40,211 bases of DNA from an uncultured Clostridium sp. (GTDB taxonomy: Bacteria; Bacillota; Clostridia; Lachnospirales; Lachnospiraceae): NCBI GenBank assembly GCA_947575275.1, contig CANPMS010000020.1:1-40211 (forward strand), given 5' to 3'. Shown here in pieces: positions 14,431 to 23,936 of the stretch. Each line of letters opens with the position of its first letter. The stretch's first letter is position 1. The notes below the pieces were generated by a model, which did no database searches, had not been told where the DNA came from, and was given only the letters and a program-made list of their open reading frames with translations. The position numbers were made by a program, and so were the translations under genes.

Positions 14431-15300
14431 TTAATACCCATAAAAAATCCGGGTAATGGGAGAATCCTTGTCAAGAATCAGGGTATTATTGCCGCCCTTT
14501 AAAGATTCCCTTGCTGCGTCCAAGGCTCGGACAAAATTGTAGAAATCCGCTTTTGCTTCATCATTGTAGGCATTGGACAGAATCTGCATATACTGTGCCT
14601 CGCCCTCCGCCTTTATTTTCTCCGCCTGTGCTCTGGCCTCAGACAACATCACGGAGACCTCCTTGGTGGTATCATTTTTAATTTTCTGCGCCGAGGAGTT
14701 TCCCTGTGCCGTATAAGATGCGGCAATATTATTGCGCTCAGAAATCATACGGTCATATACTGCCTGCTTGTTATCATCCGGCATATCAAGCGACTTTGTC
14801 TCCACAGCCAGAACCTGAATCCCATATCCGTCCAGAGAACTGCCGATATTGCTGCTGATGTCCAGCGCCAGCTTGCCGTCCCGGTTCTCAATAATCTCTA
14901 ACTGATCCATGTTGGAAATCACAGACTTCATGGAGGAGAACACTGACGCCGAGATGCGGGACTGTGCCTGCGCCAGCTGACCGTTTAAATGTCTCGTAAA
15001 CAGCACCGGGTCAGAGATTTTCCAGAGCACAAATGCGTCGGCAATCATGCTTTTCTTATCTTTGGTGATAACATCCGATTTAGGTATATCGTAAATCTGC
15101 AGCGATTTTGGCAGGGACGCACTGGTCTGAATAAAGGGAATCCGAAAAGAAACCCCGGGATTTTCCTCCACCCGCACAATCTCGCCGAACTGGCGCACAA
15201 TCTTATATTCATTTGGATAAGTGATAACCAGAGAACTTCTAAGGATTACCAGCGCTGCCACAACCACAATTACACGAGCCACTTTTCCTATCATCTTCAT
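14431..15300 (-). CDS. hflC: HflC, SPFH-domain membrane protein
   Basis: 289 aa. An N-terminal membrane segment (VARVIVVVAALVILRSSLVI, about residues 7-26) is followed by an SPFH/band-7 domain (NEYKIVRQFGEIVRVEENPGVSFRIPF) and a coiled-coil tail (QAEKIKAEGEAQYMQILSNA). HflC forms a large cage with HflK that surrounds the FtsH protease and organises membrane microdomains. It lies 11 bp downstream of hflK, so the two are co-transcribed. Length is normal for Firmicute HflC. The next gene downstream is sigK. Confidence 0.9.
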   Translation of the reverse strand: MKMIGKVARVIVVVAALVILRSSLVITYPNEYKIVRQFGEIVRVEENPGVSFRIPFIQTSASLPKSLQIYDIPKSDVITKDKKSMIADAFVLWKISDPVLFTRHLNGQLAQAQSRISASVFSSMKSVISNMDQLEIIENRDGKLALDISSNIGSSLDGYGIQVLAVETKSLDMPDDNKQAVYDRMISERNNIAASYTAQGNSSAQKIKNDTTKEVSVMLSEARAQAEKIKAEGEAQYMQILSNAYNDEAKADFYNFVRALDAARESLKGGNNTLILDKDSPITRIFYGY

Positions 15301-15311
15301 TGTGTCATCTC

Positions 15312-16349
15312 CTATTCTGCCACGTTGAAGCTCTCCAGCGGCAAGAGCTTCTGAGCGCCGTTTTCATCCATCAGATACACTTTCATATTAGGCAGCACCC
15401 CCTCCATGGTCTCATAAAACATACGCTGCTTTGTAATAAGCGGATACTTGGAGTACTCCTCGTACATCTGCTCAAAACGGGACACCTGTCCCTGTGCCTC
15501 GTTGATACGGGCCTCCTTCTCCGCCTCCGCATTTTTGATAATCTGATCACACTCCGCCTCTGCCAATGGAATCTTCTCGTTCCTGTCTTTATTGGCATTG
15601 TTGATAGCGGTCTCCTTTCCCTGCTTGGCATTCTCCACATTTTTAAAGGCGCTCAAAACCTCATCCGTAGGAGGAAACGCATCCTGAATCGTAATATTGA
15701 CCACAGAAAGCCCAATATCCTCTGCGATCATGCGATTGGTCAGCTTCTCCTTAATTTCAGACTGAATTGCAGCCTTCCCTGTAGTAATCACATCATCCAC
15801 ATTATAAATTCCCACCGTATCGCGGATATAGGACTGGGCCAGCATTTTTAAAGTCGCTTCCGGCTCAGAAGATGCAAACAGATACTTTACCGGGTCATTG
15901 ACCATATATTCCAGATAGAAGTCCGTGTCCACAAAATTAAAATCCTTTGTAATCATAATAGCCTCCTCAGCTATGGACTGCTGTGTATCCGGCATATAGC
16001 CAATAGGCATTCCCTTAATTCCCTTAGAAACGTGGTACACCCGCTGGATAAAAGGGATTTTAAAATGAAGTCCTGCCTGAGTCTCCGCCTGAGGATTACC
16101 CAATGTTGTTACCACTGCGTAATTTTCCTCATCAAGCACATAATAGCTATTTGCTATAAGAAACAGCGCCAGAACAAGCAAAATTACCAGTCCGCCTCCC
16201 TTCGTCAGGACTCCGGGGACTCTGGTTTTTTTCACCGGGTTACCATTAGAGTCAAACCTCTCTGTCTCGTTATCCTGCTGCCGACCTTGGCGTACCGTCC
16301 TTTTCTGTGTCATTTTCTGAAATAAATAACCAAAGGGATTCTGATCCAT
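15312..16349 (-). CDS. hflK: HflK, SPFH-domain membrane protein
   Basis: 345 aa. A basic cytoplasmic N-terminus of about 50 residues precedes one membrane segment (GLVILLVLALFLIANSYYVL, about 54-73), then the SPFH domain (ENYAVVTTLGNPQAETQAGLHFKIPFIQRVYHV) and a charged helical region (ECDQIIKNAEAEKEARINEA). It is the partner of HflC in the FtsH-associated complex. It starts 23 bp after the AICAR formyltransferase gene, suggesting that purine and hflKC genes share a transcript, which is an unusual functional pairing. Confidence 0.9.
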   Translation of the reverse strand: MDQNPFGYLFQKMTQKRTVRQGRQQDNETERFDSNGNPVKKTRVPGVLTKGGGLVILLVLALFLIANSYYVLDEENYAVVTTLGNPQAETQAGLHFKIPFIQRVYHVSKGIKGMPIGYMPDTQQSIAEEAIMITKDFNFVDTDFYLEYMVNDPVKYLFASSEPEATLKMLAQSYIRDTVGIYNVDDVITTGKAAIQSEIKEKLTNRMIAEDIGLSVVNITIQDAFPPTDEVLSAFKNVENAKQGKETAINNANKDRNEKIPLAEAECDQIIKNAEAEKEARINEAQGQVSRFEQMYEEYSKYPLITKQRMFYETMEGVLPNMKVYLMDENGAQKLLPLESFNVAE

Positions 16350-16372
16350 TCTCTCACCCTCTCTTCACAATT

Positions 16373-17551
16373 TTAATGATGGAACAGGCGTATCCCCGTA
16401 AATGCCATGGCAATTCCATACTTGTTGCAAGTTTCAATTACATTGTCGTCACGCACAGAGCCCCCCGGCTGCGCAATATACTTCACACCGCTCTTATGGG
16501 CACGCTCGATATTATCTCCAAAGGGGAAGAAAGCATCAGAACCCAGCGCTACGCCGCTCATCTGATCCAGCCATGCCCTCTTCTCTTCCTTTGTAAACAC
16601 CGGCGGCTTTACCTTAAATATTTTCTCCCAGGCGCCATCCGCCAATACATCCATATACTCGTCACCGATATAAACATCGATTGCGTTGTCACGATCAGCG
16701 CGTTTAATCCCGTCCACAAACTGCAAGGAGAGCACTTGGGGCGCCTGACGCAGAAACCAGTTATCTGCCTTCTGACCTGCCAGCCTGGTACAATGAACCC
16801 GGGACTGCTGTCCCGCCCCAATGCCAATCGCCTGGCCATCCTTCGCATAGCAGACAGAGTTGGACTGGGTATATTTCAATGTAATCAAAGAGATAATCAA
16901 ATCAATCTTTGCCTGCTCCGGTATTTCCTTCACATCTGTTACCACATTGCTCAGAAGCTCGCGGCTGATGTCAAGGTTGTTTCTTCCCTGCTCAAACACC
17001 ACACCGAATACCTCCTTGCGCTCGATTGGATCAGGCTCATAATTCTCATCAATCTGGATTACACAGTAATTTCCGTTCTTTTTGGCTCTTAAGATTTCCA
17101 GCGCCTCCGGCTGGTAGCCAGGAGCAATTACGCCGTCAGATACCTCACGTTTTATCAGTGTCGCTGTATCCACATCACAGACATCCGAAAGAGAAATAAA
17201 ATCACCGAAGGAGGACATACGGTCTGCACCTCGCGCCCGCGCATAAGCGCTTGCTAAGGGACTCAAGCTCCCCATATCATCCACCCAGTAAATTCTTGCC
17301 AGCGTATCCGTCAGCGGAAGTCCCACTCCGGCGCCGGCCGGGGATACATGCTTAAATGAGGTTGCTGCCGGAAGTCCGGTTGCTTTTTTCAGTTCCTTTA
17401 CAAGCTGCCAGCCATTAAAGGCATCCAGCAGATTAATATAGCCCGGTCTGCCGCTCAGCACCTGAATCGGCAGCTCCTTCTCCTTGTTCATAAAAATTCT
17501 TGCCGGTTTCTGGTTCGGATTACAGCCGTATTTCAATTCCATCTCAATCAT
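16373..17551 (-). CDS. purH: Stand-alone AICAR formyltransferase (PurH C-terminal type)
   Basis: 392 aa from ATG 17551, with AGGGG 11 nt upstream; an ATG at 17572 overlapping the purO stop (TGATG) is an alternative. The protein matches only the formyltransferase half of PurH, which moves a formyl group from 10-formyl-THF to AICAR to give FAICAR. Motifs are [75 protein letters not shown] and the C-terminal [20 protein letters not shown]. The cyclohydrolase half is absent; that step is covered by the PurO-type gene directly upstream. It is controlled by the ZTP riboswitch at 18364-18440. Confidence 0.93.
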   Translation of the reverse strand: MIEMELKYGCNPNQKPARIFMNKEKELPIQVLSGRPGYINLLDAFNGWQLVKELKKATGLPAATSFKHVSPAGAGVGLPLTDTLARIYWVDDMGSLSPLASAYARARGADRMSSFGDFISLSDVCDVDTATLIKREVSDGVIAPGYQPEALEILRAKKNGNYCVIQIDENYEPDPIERKEVFGVVFEQGRNNLDISRELLSNVVTDVKEIPEQAKIDLIISLITLKYTQSNSVCYAKDGQAIGIGAGQQSRVHCTRLAGQKADNWFLRQAPQVLSLQFVDGIKRADRDNAIDVYIGDEYMDVLADGAWEKIFKVKPPVFTKEEKRAWLDQMSGVALGSDAFFPFGDNIERAHKSGVKYIAQPGGSVRDDNVIETCNKYGIAMAFTGIRLFHH

Positions 17552-17571
17552 AATTTCACGTTCCCCTTTCA

Positions 17572-18291
17572 TCACTGGTGATTCTTATTTACAATACGTG
17601 TCTTATATTCCCCTGTGGCAATATTGATGAATCGCACAAACAGAGACACCTTGTTATCCTCATTTAAACTCTCCCACAACATATCCGTAAAGCTGTCAAT
17701 ACTGTCCGAAATCTCCACCAATTTTGGCTCACCCTCAAAGCTGGGCAGCGGATTACCGTCACACATATAGGTGTGGATAAAACGTCCCTCTCCTGCTGCC
17801 GGATTCTCATAAGCAAACGTATAACGGCTGCAGGAGGCAGGATCTCCGTTGTTGCTCTTTAAAATGGACATGGCATAATCATAGGTTCCATTATCCATAT
17901 GAAGAATCCCCGAAATCCGCGGGGTATAGTTTGGTCCGTCAGGCTCAAACTCCCGGCTGCGCAGAGATTGCTCAAATGTCATTTGCCTGCTCATACCCTC
18001 ATAAATCGTATCCGTCTGATCCCCGTTCGTGACAATAGTCTTATTGCCCAGCACCCGCACTGGAGCATAGATAATCAGACTTGGATCCGTCAGCTTCCCC
18101 GGGTCAAAGGCCTGGGTGCGGATTCCCTCTCCATCCTCCACAAACACTCGGTTTCTGCTGTTTTCGCTTCTGCCCATAATAAAATACGCCACAGCCGCGT
18201 GCGCTCCGTCGGGAGTCCTTCCAATCACAATCCCCCTGCCTGGATAAGCATTATTTCTCAGCTCCTCTTTAAGAGACATCCTTTTCATCAT
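17572..18291 (-). CDS. purO: IMP cyclohydrolase, PurO-like family
   Basis: 239 aa from ATG 18291, with GGAGG 5 nt upstream; the open frame extends to 18477, but that part is riboswitch and promoter. The sequence [37 protein letters not shown] is the opening of the archaeal-type IMP cyclohydrolase family (PurO), which closes FAICAR to IMP. The later [10 protein letters not shown] and [21 protein letters not shown] segments support it. PurO-type enzymes are also found in some Clostridia, where they pair with a stand-alone formyltransferase, exactly as here. The two genes abut, so the pair replaces bifunctional PurH. Confidence 0.9.
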   Translation of the reverse strand: MMKRMSLKEELRNNAYPGRGIVIGRTPDGAHAAVAYFIMGRSENSRNRVFVEDGEGIRTQAFDPGKLTDPSLIIYAPVRVLGNKTIVTNGDQTDTIYEGMSRQMTFEQSLRSREFEPDGPNYTPRISGILHMDNGTYDYAMSILKSNNGDPASCSRYTFAYENPAAGEGRFIHTYMCDGNPLPSFEGEPKLVEISDSIDSFTDMLWESLNEDNKVSLFVRFINIATGEYKTRIVNKNHQ

Positions 18292-18332
18292 CTGTTCCTC
18301 CTCTTTTTCTATATGTTCTTGAGTCTTAACGG

Positions 18333-18376
18333 AAATAAAAACCGCCCGAGTACCACAAAACATGGCGCCCAGGCGG
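18333..18376 (-). terminator. Riboswitch-controlled terminator before purO
   Basis: The minus strand can form a 9-bp stem between CCGCCTGGG (18368-18376) and CTCGGGCGG (18342-18350), followed by TTTTTATTT (18333-18341). The 5' arm is part of the conserved ZTP aptamer 3' segment, so aptamer folding and termination exclude each other. This predicts that bound ZTP turns purO-purH on. Confidence 0.88.
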
Positions 18377-18440
18377 TCGGCATTTTTATTAGAATACGCT
18401 CCCCCGTGGTTCTTCCACTTATTCCGCCAGTCGCGCATCG
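18364..18440 (-). promoter_or_regulatory. ZTP (pfl) riboswitch aptamer
   Basis: On the minus strand the RNA has the pfl signature in order: a 6-bp P1 helix (ATGCGC with GCGTAT), CGACTGGCGG, a GTGG-AAGAA-CCAC hairpin, GGGGAGCG, then a linker and GCCGACCGCCTGGGCG, whose CCGCC can pair back with GGCGG to make the pseudoknot. This closely follows the known ZTP aptamers, which bind the AICAR derivative ZTP and signal folate shortage. Genes downstream encode the AICAR formyltransferase and IMP cyclohydrolase, the expected regulon. Confidence 0.92.
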
Positions 18441-18448
18441 CTGACTCC

Positions 18449-18477
18449 ATCATAATGGAATCCCGCAGGGATTGCAA
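18449..18477 (-). promoter_or_regulatory. Promoter of the purO-purH operon
   Basis: TTGCAA (18472-18477), 17-bp spacer and TATGAT (18449-18454) on the minus strand. The predicted start near 18442 coincides with the 5' end of the ZTP aptamer. The spacer holds AATCCC TGC GGGATT, a perfect 6-bp inverted repeat that might bind a regulator. Confidence 0.75.
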
Positions 18478-18489
18478 GCATTTTTTCGG

Positions 18490-19821
18490 TTATTCATTTC
18501 TGATTGCTGCCAGCGGGCTTAAACGCATAGCCCGAAGCGCCGGGAAAAACCCTGCTGCCATACCCACTAAAACGGCAAACCCAACTGCCATCAGAGCCAG
18601 CCAGAGTGGAATCCTGGAGATGTCCCCCTCCTGCCCGGTCATTAACTGACCGATTGACAAAAGCCGGTTCATGGCAAAAGAGACGCCCAAACTGAAAGCA
18701 ACCCCTATCATTCCACCTAAGAATCCAATAAAGCCGGATTCCAGCAGAAACATATTGCGAATGATACCCATATCACAGCCCAGCACCTTCATCACGCCAA
18801 TCTCCTTCGTTCTCTCATAGATAGACATCATCATGGTATTGGCAATTCCAATCGCAGCTACAAACAAAGAGACTGCACCAATTCCTCCAAGGACTGCCTG
18901 AATCATTCTGGACTGGGCTTCTGACTGCTCCATCCACTCTACATTAGAGTGCGCCTCAAATCCCATATCATTAAGCTGCTGCTGTACGGCGCTGACGTTC
19001 TCCACCTCATCCACATTAACCACACAGGAACTGTATATAAAGTATTTATAAGGCTTCCCCTTTTTGTTGGTAGGCTGCCCGGGAATCGGATTTTTCTTAA
19101 AAATCTTTCTGAGCTGTTGTTCCAGAAGATCAAGCCGCGTGTACACGGAATAGGAGTACTCATTGTAGCTGTCCACATCCCCCTTCACTACACCTGCCGT
19201 ATGTATAATATACTTTTTGGGAGCCTTGGGCTTATTCTCACCATCTCCATTGGACTGATAATAGGCATCTCTGTCAAAAACAACAAACATGGGCTTTCCC
19301 ATCAAATCCACATTCGGCAGTTCTTCATTCCCTCCATAGCCTTTCTCATTTGAAAACCACTGAATTACAGAATTCCCAAAAATCAGACTCATGGAGGTAT
19401 CGTCAGCAGACGGCAGCTTTCCCTGTCCAAGAGGAATCTGCTGGAGGTATTCTAATGGAGCCCCTATTATGTCCACTCCTGCGGTGTAGGAACCCTGCTT
19501 CATAATCACACTAACCTCAAGAAGCGGATACACACTGGTAGTATGTTCAATTCCCCTCATCTGCTGTACTGTCTCTTCTGTCAGATACAGAGGATCTGTC
19601 TCGTTATCATTCCAGTAGCTGTTGCTGTAAACGCGAATTGCTGTCAGGCTGCCATAGGATGAAATCAATTCCCGATTCAGCTCCTTCAGACCGATTCCAA
19701 GAGAAACCATAATCACAATAGAAGCCGTACCAATGATAACGCCAAGAACCGTCAGAAGGGTTCTCAGCTTTCTTCGTCTTAAATTGTTCACGCTCATTCC
19801 CAGCAAATCTACAAATTTCAT
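18490..19821 (-). CDS. MacB/FtsX-type ABC transporter permease
   Basis: 443 aa from ATG 19821, preceded by GAGGA; a GTG at 19827 is an alternative. The N-terminus LLGMSVNNLRRRKLRTLLTVLGVIIGTASIVIMVSLGIGL is the MacB core opening with the first membrane helix, then a large extracytoplasmic domain (about residues 50-290) and three C-terminal helices (GAVSLFVAAIGIANTMMMSIYERTKEIGVMKVLGC ... GFIGFLGGMIGVAFSLGVSF ... PLWLALMAVGFAVLVGMAAGFFPALRAMRLSPL). This is the typical FtsX layout. It is the last gene of a three-gene operon with the exported CARDB-like protein and the ATPase, and probably acts as a mechanotransmitting exporter rather than an importer. Substrate unknown. Confidence 0.88.
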   Translation of the reverse strand: MKFVDLLGMSVNNLRRRKLRTLLTVLGVIIGTASIVIMVSLGIGLKELNRELISSYGSLTAIRVYSNSYWNDNETDPLYLTEETVQQMRGIEHTTSVYPLLEVSVIMKQGSYTAGVDIIGAPLEYLQQIPLGQGKLPSADDTSMSLIFGNSVIQWFSNEKGYGGNEELPNVDLMGKPMFVVFDRDAYYQSNGDGENKPKAPKKYIIHTAGVVKGDVDSYNEYSYSVYTRLDLLEQQLRKIFKKNPIPGQPTNKKGKPYKYFIYSSCVVNVDEVENVSAVQQQLNDMGFEAHSNVEWMEQSEAQSRMIQAVLGGIGAVSLFVAAIGIANTMMMSIYERTKEIGVMKVLGCDMGIIRNMFLLESGFIGFLGGMIGVAFSLGVSFAMNRLLSIGQLMTGQEGDISRIPLWLALMAVGFAVLVGMAAGFFPALRAMRLSPLAAIRNE

Positions 19822-19839
19822 GACCACAAATCCTCATAT

Positions 19840-21630
19840 TTACAGTTCCAGGTCGTCCAACGCTTCCTGCTTCTTTTTCCGTGTCCAATGTCTGATTGCC
19901 ACAGCCAGAACAATCAGTCCTGCAAGAACCAAAACCACCAGCATACCCTGATACTGCTTCCAAAAACCGGTCTCCTCCACCAGAGTATCTCCAAAATCAT
20001 CTGTATCCATATCGCCCTCGGAGGGCATCATATCTTCCGACACAAACAGGCGCAGCTCCTTCTCTTCTTCGGAAACCTCACCATTCTCATCCTCGTAGCT
20101 GATTATTACACGAATTTTTCCATCATCCTCAGTAGGTGCAGCGCCAATCAGCATACAGTCCACATTTCCGGTCTCACCCGGCTTGATATTTCCCACATAA
20201 GTGTCGGTAGTCTGAATCGAATCTGCCTCAAACTTCACCATCACATTATAGAGCTGTACCCTGCCGGTATTGTTGATTCCAAACATAACGTTGGATTCCC
20301 CGCCCACTTTAATGGACTCCGGCAGTACCTCAAAGGTTCCTGTATTCAGCCTTGCAATCTGCTTTACCGGGATGTCCACAGTCATGCTTTCCTCTGCGTT
20401 TTTAAACTCCGGGCTGTCAAATTTCGCCTTGATCGTCAGCCCGTAAGAACGCTGATCTACCCCAGGCTTTGAGGACAGCCGCAGCCGTATTTCCTCCACG
20501 GCTCCCGGCTTCAAAGAATCCATAGCAATCGAGGAGGAACCTGATTCGCTGGTAAACACTGCACTGTCAGACACCTTCTCTGACTCGATGCTAAGAAGAA
20601 TATTGGAGGCAGACACACTATTGGAAGCATTTTTCATACGCAGCACCAAATCAAACGTTTCACCTGCGATGATATTGGACGGATTGGTCGTATAGCCGTC
20701 CACAATCAAACGCGCCTTGGTGCGATCATGCTCATTGAATTCTCCCCGCTCATCCTCCTTTTCCTTATTATGAATACGCACATAGAAGGTTGTCTCAAAG
20801 GTCTTGACTTCATCACCTGTGGAGCTATCGGAGTAGTAAATCTTCATTCCAATCGGATAGTAGCCGCTGTATGTATCAGAGCGGATTGCGAAACTATAGC
20901 CCAGCTCCACCGTCTCATCCACCGCAATCTTGTCAAACATACGGTCGTAGTTGGCATCATTAATCTCGAAGGGGAACTTTTCACTGCTGGGGTCTAAAAC
21001 CATGCTGGCCTTCACATTGTAGACTGTAGCTGAACTATTGTTGCGCAGATTGATTGAAAAATTCATTACATTGGGATAAACGCCGTCCGGTGTATTCTGC
21101 CCCTCACCCAGAATAAAATCATAGGACTTGGCAGTGTCGTCTTCACTGTCGTCAGAACCGGTCGACTTAGAAATCCAAACACGCAGCTCTGCATTGCCAT
21201 ATGCGCCGTTCTCATCTTCCACCAGAACGGGTACCTTATAATATCCTTCTGAAAGATCCCGGCGTACCTGACCGGTAAGAGACACGGTCTTTTCCTTTCC
21301 ATCCGCCAGGTTACCCACGTTTTTCCAATTTTCCGTATCATGAAGCTTTCCGGTTATCTCAAAGGGAAATCTGGAACCGGTTCTCTGATCTTCCTCATCC
21401 TCATCCCAGATTTCTCCGCCGCTGGTATCAAACGCAACCCTTAAATTTTTAAGCTCTCTGCCTGAATTATTCCTGATGGTAAAGGAAAATGTAAGGTTTT
21501 TTCCCGTCTTTCCGCGGGGAATCTTATCGGAATAGATAGATATATCCGCCCCAAACACTGTCACTGGCAGTGCCCCTGCCATCATAACCAACGCCAAACA
21601 TGCTGTCAGCCAGCGCCTCAACTGTTTCAT
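19840..21630 (-). CDS. Exported CARDB-like adhesion-domain protein with C-terminal anchor
   Basis: 596 aa. A Sec signal peptide covers about residues 1-28 (RRWLTACLALVMMAGALPVTVFGA). The ectodomain consists of several beta-sandwich repeats with the wording N-N-S-G/S-x-x-x-x-N-V (TIRNNSGRELKNLRV, LRNNSSATVYNVKA, LRMKNASNSVSASNI, INNTGRVQLYNVMV), typical of CARDB-type domains. One transmembrane helix (MLVVLVLAGLIVLAVAIRHW, about 565-584) and a Lys/Arg-rich tail close it. It lies between the ATPase and permease genes with short gaps of 15 and 18 bp, so it is probably an accessory extracytoplasmic component of that ABC system. A specific substrate cannot be read from sequence. Confidence 0.82.
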   Translation of the reverse strand: MKQLRRWLTACLALVMMAGALPVTVFGADISIYSDKIPRGKTGKNLTFSFTIRNNSGRELKNLRVAFDTSGGEIWDEDEEDQRTGSRFPFEITGKLHDTENWKNVGNLADGKEKTVSLTGQVRRDLSEGYYKVPVLVEDENGAYGNAELRVWISKSTGSDDSEDDTAKSYDFILGEGQNTPDGVYPNVMNFSINLRNNSSATVYNVKASMVLDPSSEKFPFEINDANYDRMFDKIAVDETVELGYSFAIRSDTYSGYYPIGMKIYYSDSSTGDEVKTFETTFYVRIHNKEKEDERGEFNEHDRTKARLIVDGYTTNPSNIIAGETFDLVLRMKNASNSVSASNILLSIESEKVSDSAVFTSESGSSSIAMDSLKPGAVEEIRLRLSSKPGVDQRSYGLTIKAKFDSPEFKNAEESMTVDIPVKQIARLNTGTFEVLPESIKVGGESNVMFGINNTGRVQLYNVMVKFEADSIQTTDTYVGNIKPGETGNVDCMLIGAAPTEDDGKIRVIISYEDENGEVSEEEKELRLFVSEDMMPSEGDMDTDDFGDTLVEETGFWKQYQGMLVVLVLAGLIVLAVAIRHWTRKKKQEALDDLEL

Positions 21631-21645
21631 ATTCCTGTTCTCCTT

Positions 21646-22377
21646 CTATCCTTCGCTTATGGTAATGCCTTCCTCGTCCGAACGATGCTGTTCTTCAATC
21701 TTAAATATTTTTCCGTCCACAATATGGAACTGTCTGTCCGCATAAGAAGCGATATGATTGTCATGAGTAACCATCACAAGCGTCTGGTTCTGTTCTTGCA
21801 CAATTCTGCGCATCAGCCCTAAAACTTCCATAGTTGTTTTGGAATCCAGATTTCCCGTTGGCTCATCCGCAAAGATAATCTTCGGATCCATCACCAACGC
21901 CCGCGCGACTCCCACCCGCTGCTGCTGTCCGCCGGACATGGCCGACGCCATATGCTTCATCTGCTTTTCAAGACCTACCAGCTTTAAATATTTCTTTGCT
22001 TTCTCGTTGCGGAGCCGCCTCGGCACTCCGCGGAAAGAAAGCGGCAATGCTACGTTTTCCACTGCATTCAAAGTCTGAAGAAGATTATAAGACTGAAAAA
22101 TAAAGCCTACATTCTCCCTCCGAAAACCCACCAGCTGATTCTCGTCCATTTTCTCAATATGCCTGCCTGCTATAACAACCTCACCCTTCGTAGGCGGCTC
22201 CAAACCTGCCAGCATATTAAGCAGCGTAGATTTTCCAGAACCAGATGGGCCCACAATCGCACAGAACTCCCCTTTGTACATAGTAAAATCCACGCCGTTC
22301 AGCGCATAAACCTTGTTGTTCCCAATTCTATATATCTTATACAGGTTCTTCACCTGAATAATCGGTATCTTCTCCAT
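21646..22377 (-). CDS. ABC transporter ATPase, LolD/MacB type
   Basis: 243 aa from ATG 22377 with GGAGG 5 nt upstream; the frame is open to 22401. All motifs are present: Walker [10 protein letters not shown] (43-51), Q-loop region [18 protein letters not shown], signature [14 protein letters not shown], Walker [15 protein letters not shown] and the switch His in MVTHDNHIA. The sequence after Walker A ([16 protein letters not shown]) is characteristic of ATPases that pair with FtsX-type permeases such as the one encoded downstream at 18490-19821. It is the first gene of the operon. Confidence 0.93.
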   Translation of the reverse strand: MEKIPIIQVKNLYKIYRIGNNKVYALNGVDFTMYKGEFCAIVGPSGSGKSTLLNMLAGLEPPTKGEVVIAGRHIEKMDENQLVGFRRENVGFIFQSYNLLQTLNAVENVALPLSFRGVPRRLRNEKAKKYLKLVGLEKQMKHMASAMSGGQQQRVGVARALVMDPKIIFADEPTGNLDSKTTMEVLGLMRRIVQEQNQTLVMVTHDNHIASYADRQFHIVDGKIFKIEEQHRSDEEGITISEG

Positions 22378-22525
22378 CTTTCCTCCGGGCAAAAAATACA
22401 ATAACCTCTGCAGTCTAGACTATAGTATACACTATCATTTCTTATATTGCATACTATTTTTCTTAAATTTCCTTAAACATTTTTTACAGATGAATTTTTA
22501 TAAAATTTTCGGGAAAAAGACTGGT

Positions 22526-22550
22526 AATCCAGTATGGAATCCAGTATAAT
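22526..22550 (+). promoter_or_regulatory. Probable pyrB promoter with 12-bp-period direct repeat
   Basis: A perfect -10 TATAAT stands at 22545-22550. The ten bases AATCCAGTAT occur twice (22526-22535 and 22538-22547), one helical turn apart, the second running into the -10. No good -35 is present, so a regulator binding the repeats is possible. CTGG-TAAT-CCAG at 22521-22532 is a small inverted repeat. The rest of 22378-22581 is AT-rich with no gene. Confidence 0.5.
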
Positions 22551-22581
22551 ATGTTCCAGAAAAAGACAAAGGAGACACCCT

Positions 22582-23505
22582 ATGAGACATATGTTAAACC
22601 CACTGGACTTCTCTGTAGAAGAAATTGACCGGCTGCTCGCTCTCGCGACCGACATTGAATTGAATCCACAGGAATATGCCCACATTTGTGACGGCAAAAA
22701 ATTAGCCACTTTATTTTACGAACCAAGTACCAGAACCCGGCTTAGTTTTGAATCTGCAATGTTAAGTCTCGGCGGCAGCGTACTTGGTTTTTCTTCGTCT
22801 GATTCCAGCTCCGCATCCAAGGGTGAGAGCGTTTCCGATACCATCCGCGTTATCTCCTGCTACGCAGATATAGCCGCCATACGCCATCCGAAAGAGGGGG
22901 CGGCGCTGGTGGCAGCGCAGAAATCTGCAATTCCGGTTATCAATGCAGGCGATGGCGGTCACCAGCACCCGACTCAGACTTTAACTGACCTTTTAACCAT
23001 CTACTCTCTCAAGGGACGTCTGGACAACCTGACCATCGGGTTCTGCGGCGATTTAAAATTTGGACGCACGGTTCACTCCCTGATTCATGCCATGGTCCGC
23101 TACCCAGCTGTGCGCTTCGTCCTGATTTCCCCGGACGAGTTAAAGATTCCCGAGTATATCCGGGAGGATGTGCTGCGAACCGGAAACATAACCTTTAAGG
23201 AAGTAAACAGCTTAGACGAAGTTATGCCAGAACTTGATATTCTCTACATGACCCGTGTGCAGCGGGAACGTTTCTTCAACGAGGAAGACTATGTCCGACT
23301 GAAGAACTGCTACATTCTGGACAAAGCAAAAATGAAACTGGCAAAGGATGATATGTTTGTGCTGCACCCCCTTCCCCGTGTCAGCGAAATTTCCACAGAA
23401 GTAGACAACGATCCGAGAGCCGCATACTTTAAGCAGGCACAATACGGTGTATATGTGCGTATGGCGCTCATTATAACTTTACTGGAGGTAAGTAAGACAT
23501 GTTAA
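22582..23505 (+). CDS. pyrB: Aspartate carbamoyltransferase catalytic subunit
   Basis: 307 aa from ATG 22582, with AAAGGAG 7 nt upstream; the frame is open from 22534. It condenses carbamoyl phosphate and aspartate in pyrimidine synthesis. Motifs: [16 protein letters not shown] (45-60, carbamoyl phosphate site), [17 protein letters not shown], the aspartate-loop region MTRVQRERF and [11 protein letters not shown] near the C-terminus. Length is that of the E. coli-type enzyme. The 3' end overlaps pyrI by 7 bp, so catalytic and regulatory chains are translated together. Confidence 0.96.
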   Translation: MRHMLNPLDFSVEEIDRLLALATDIELNPQEYAHICDGKKLATLFYEPSTRTRLSFESAMLSLGGSVLGFSSSDSSSASKGESVSDTIRVISCYADIAAIRHPKEGAALVAAQKSAIPVINAGDGGHQHPTQTLTDLLTIYSLKGRLDNLTIGFCGDLKFGRTVHSLIHAMVRYPAVRFVLISPDELKIPEYIREDVLRTGNITFKEVNSLDEVMPELDILYMTRVQRERFFNEEDYVRLKNCYILDKAKMKLAKDDMFVLHPLPRVSEISTEVDNDPRAAYFKQAQYGVYVRMALIITLLEVSKTC

Positions 23506-23924
23506 ATATCAGCGGATTACAAGAAGGCGTGGTTCTGGACCACATTCAGGCAGGAAAGAGCCTGGACATCTACTATCATCTTGGCCTTGATAAGCTGGAC
23601 TGTCAGGTCGCAATTATTAAGAATGCCCGTTCTAACAAGATGGGGCGCAAGGACATCATAAAAGTGGATGGCCCCATCGACAATCTGGACCTTAACGTTC
23701 TGGGCTATATCGACCACAATATCACTATAAACATTATCCGCAATAATGAAATTGTGGAAAAAGGAAGGCTAAAGCTGCCCAAAAGAATTACAAATGTGAT
23801 ACAGTGCAGAAATCCCCGGTGCATCACCTCTATTGAGCAGGAGCTTCCTCACATCTTCTATCTGTCTGATGAGAGACATGAGACATATCGGTGTCTGTAC
23901 TGTGAGGAAAGGTACAGAAAATAA
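23499..23924 (+). CDS. pyrI: Aspartate carbamoyltransferase regulatory subunit
   Basis: 141 aa. Begins [19 protein letters not shown]; the nucleotide-binding domain is followed by a zinc domain with four cysteines in the pattern C-x4-C (CRNPRC) and C-x2-C (CLYC). These are needed to bind the catalytic chain. It allows CTP/ATP control of PyrB. It overlaps pyrB by 7 bp. The stop is only 12 bp from the convergent carD stop, and no separate terminator is visible. Confidence 0.95.
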   Translation: MLNISGLQEGVVLDHIQAGKSLDIYYHLGLDKLDCQVAIIKNARSNKMGRKDIIKVDGPIDNLDLNVLGYIDHNITINIIRNNEIVEKGRLKLPKRITNVIQCRNPRCITSIEQELPHIFYLSDERHETYRCLYCEERYRK

Positions 23925-23936
23925 GTCAATTTTATA

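Noticed and set aside
17572..18477. Longer purO beginning at 18477
   Set aside because: The extra 62 codons cover the promoter, ZTP aptamer and terminator; the ATG at 18291 has a good ribosome site and fits the family start.
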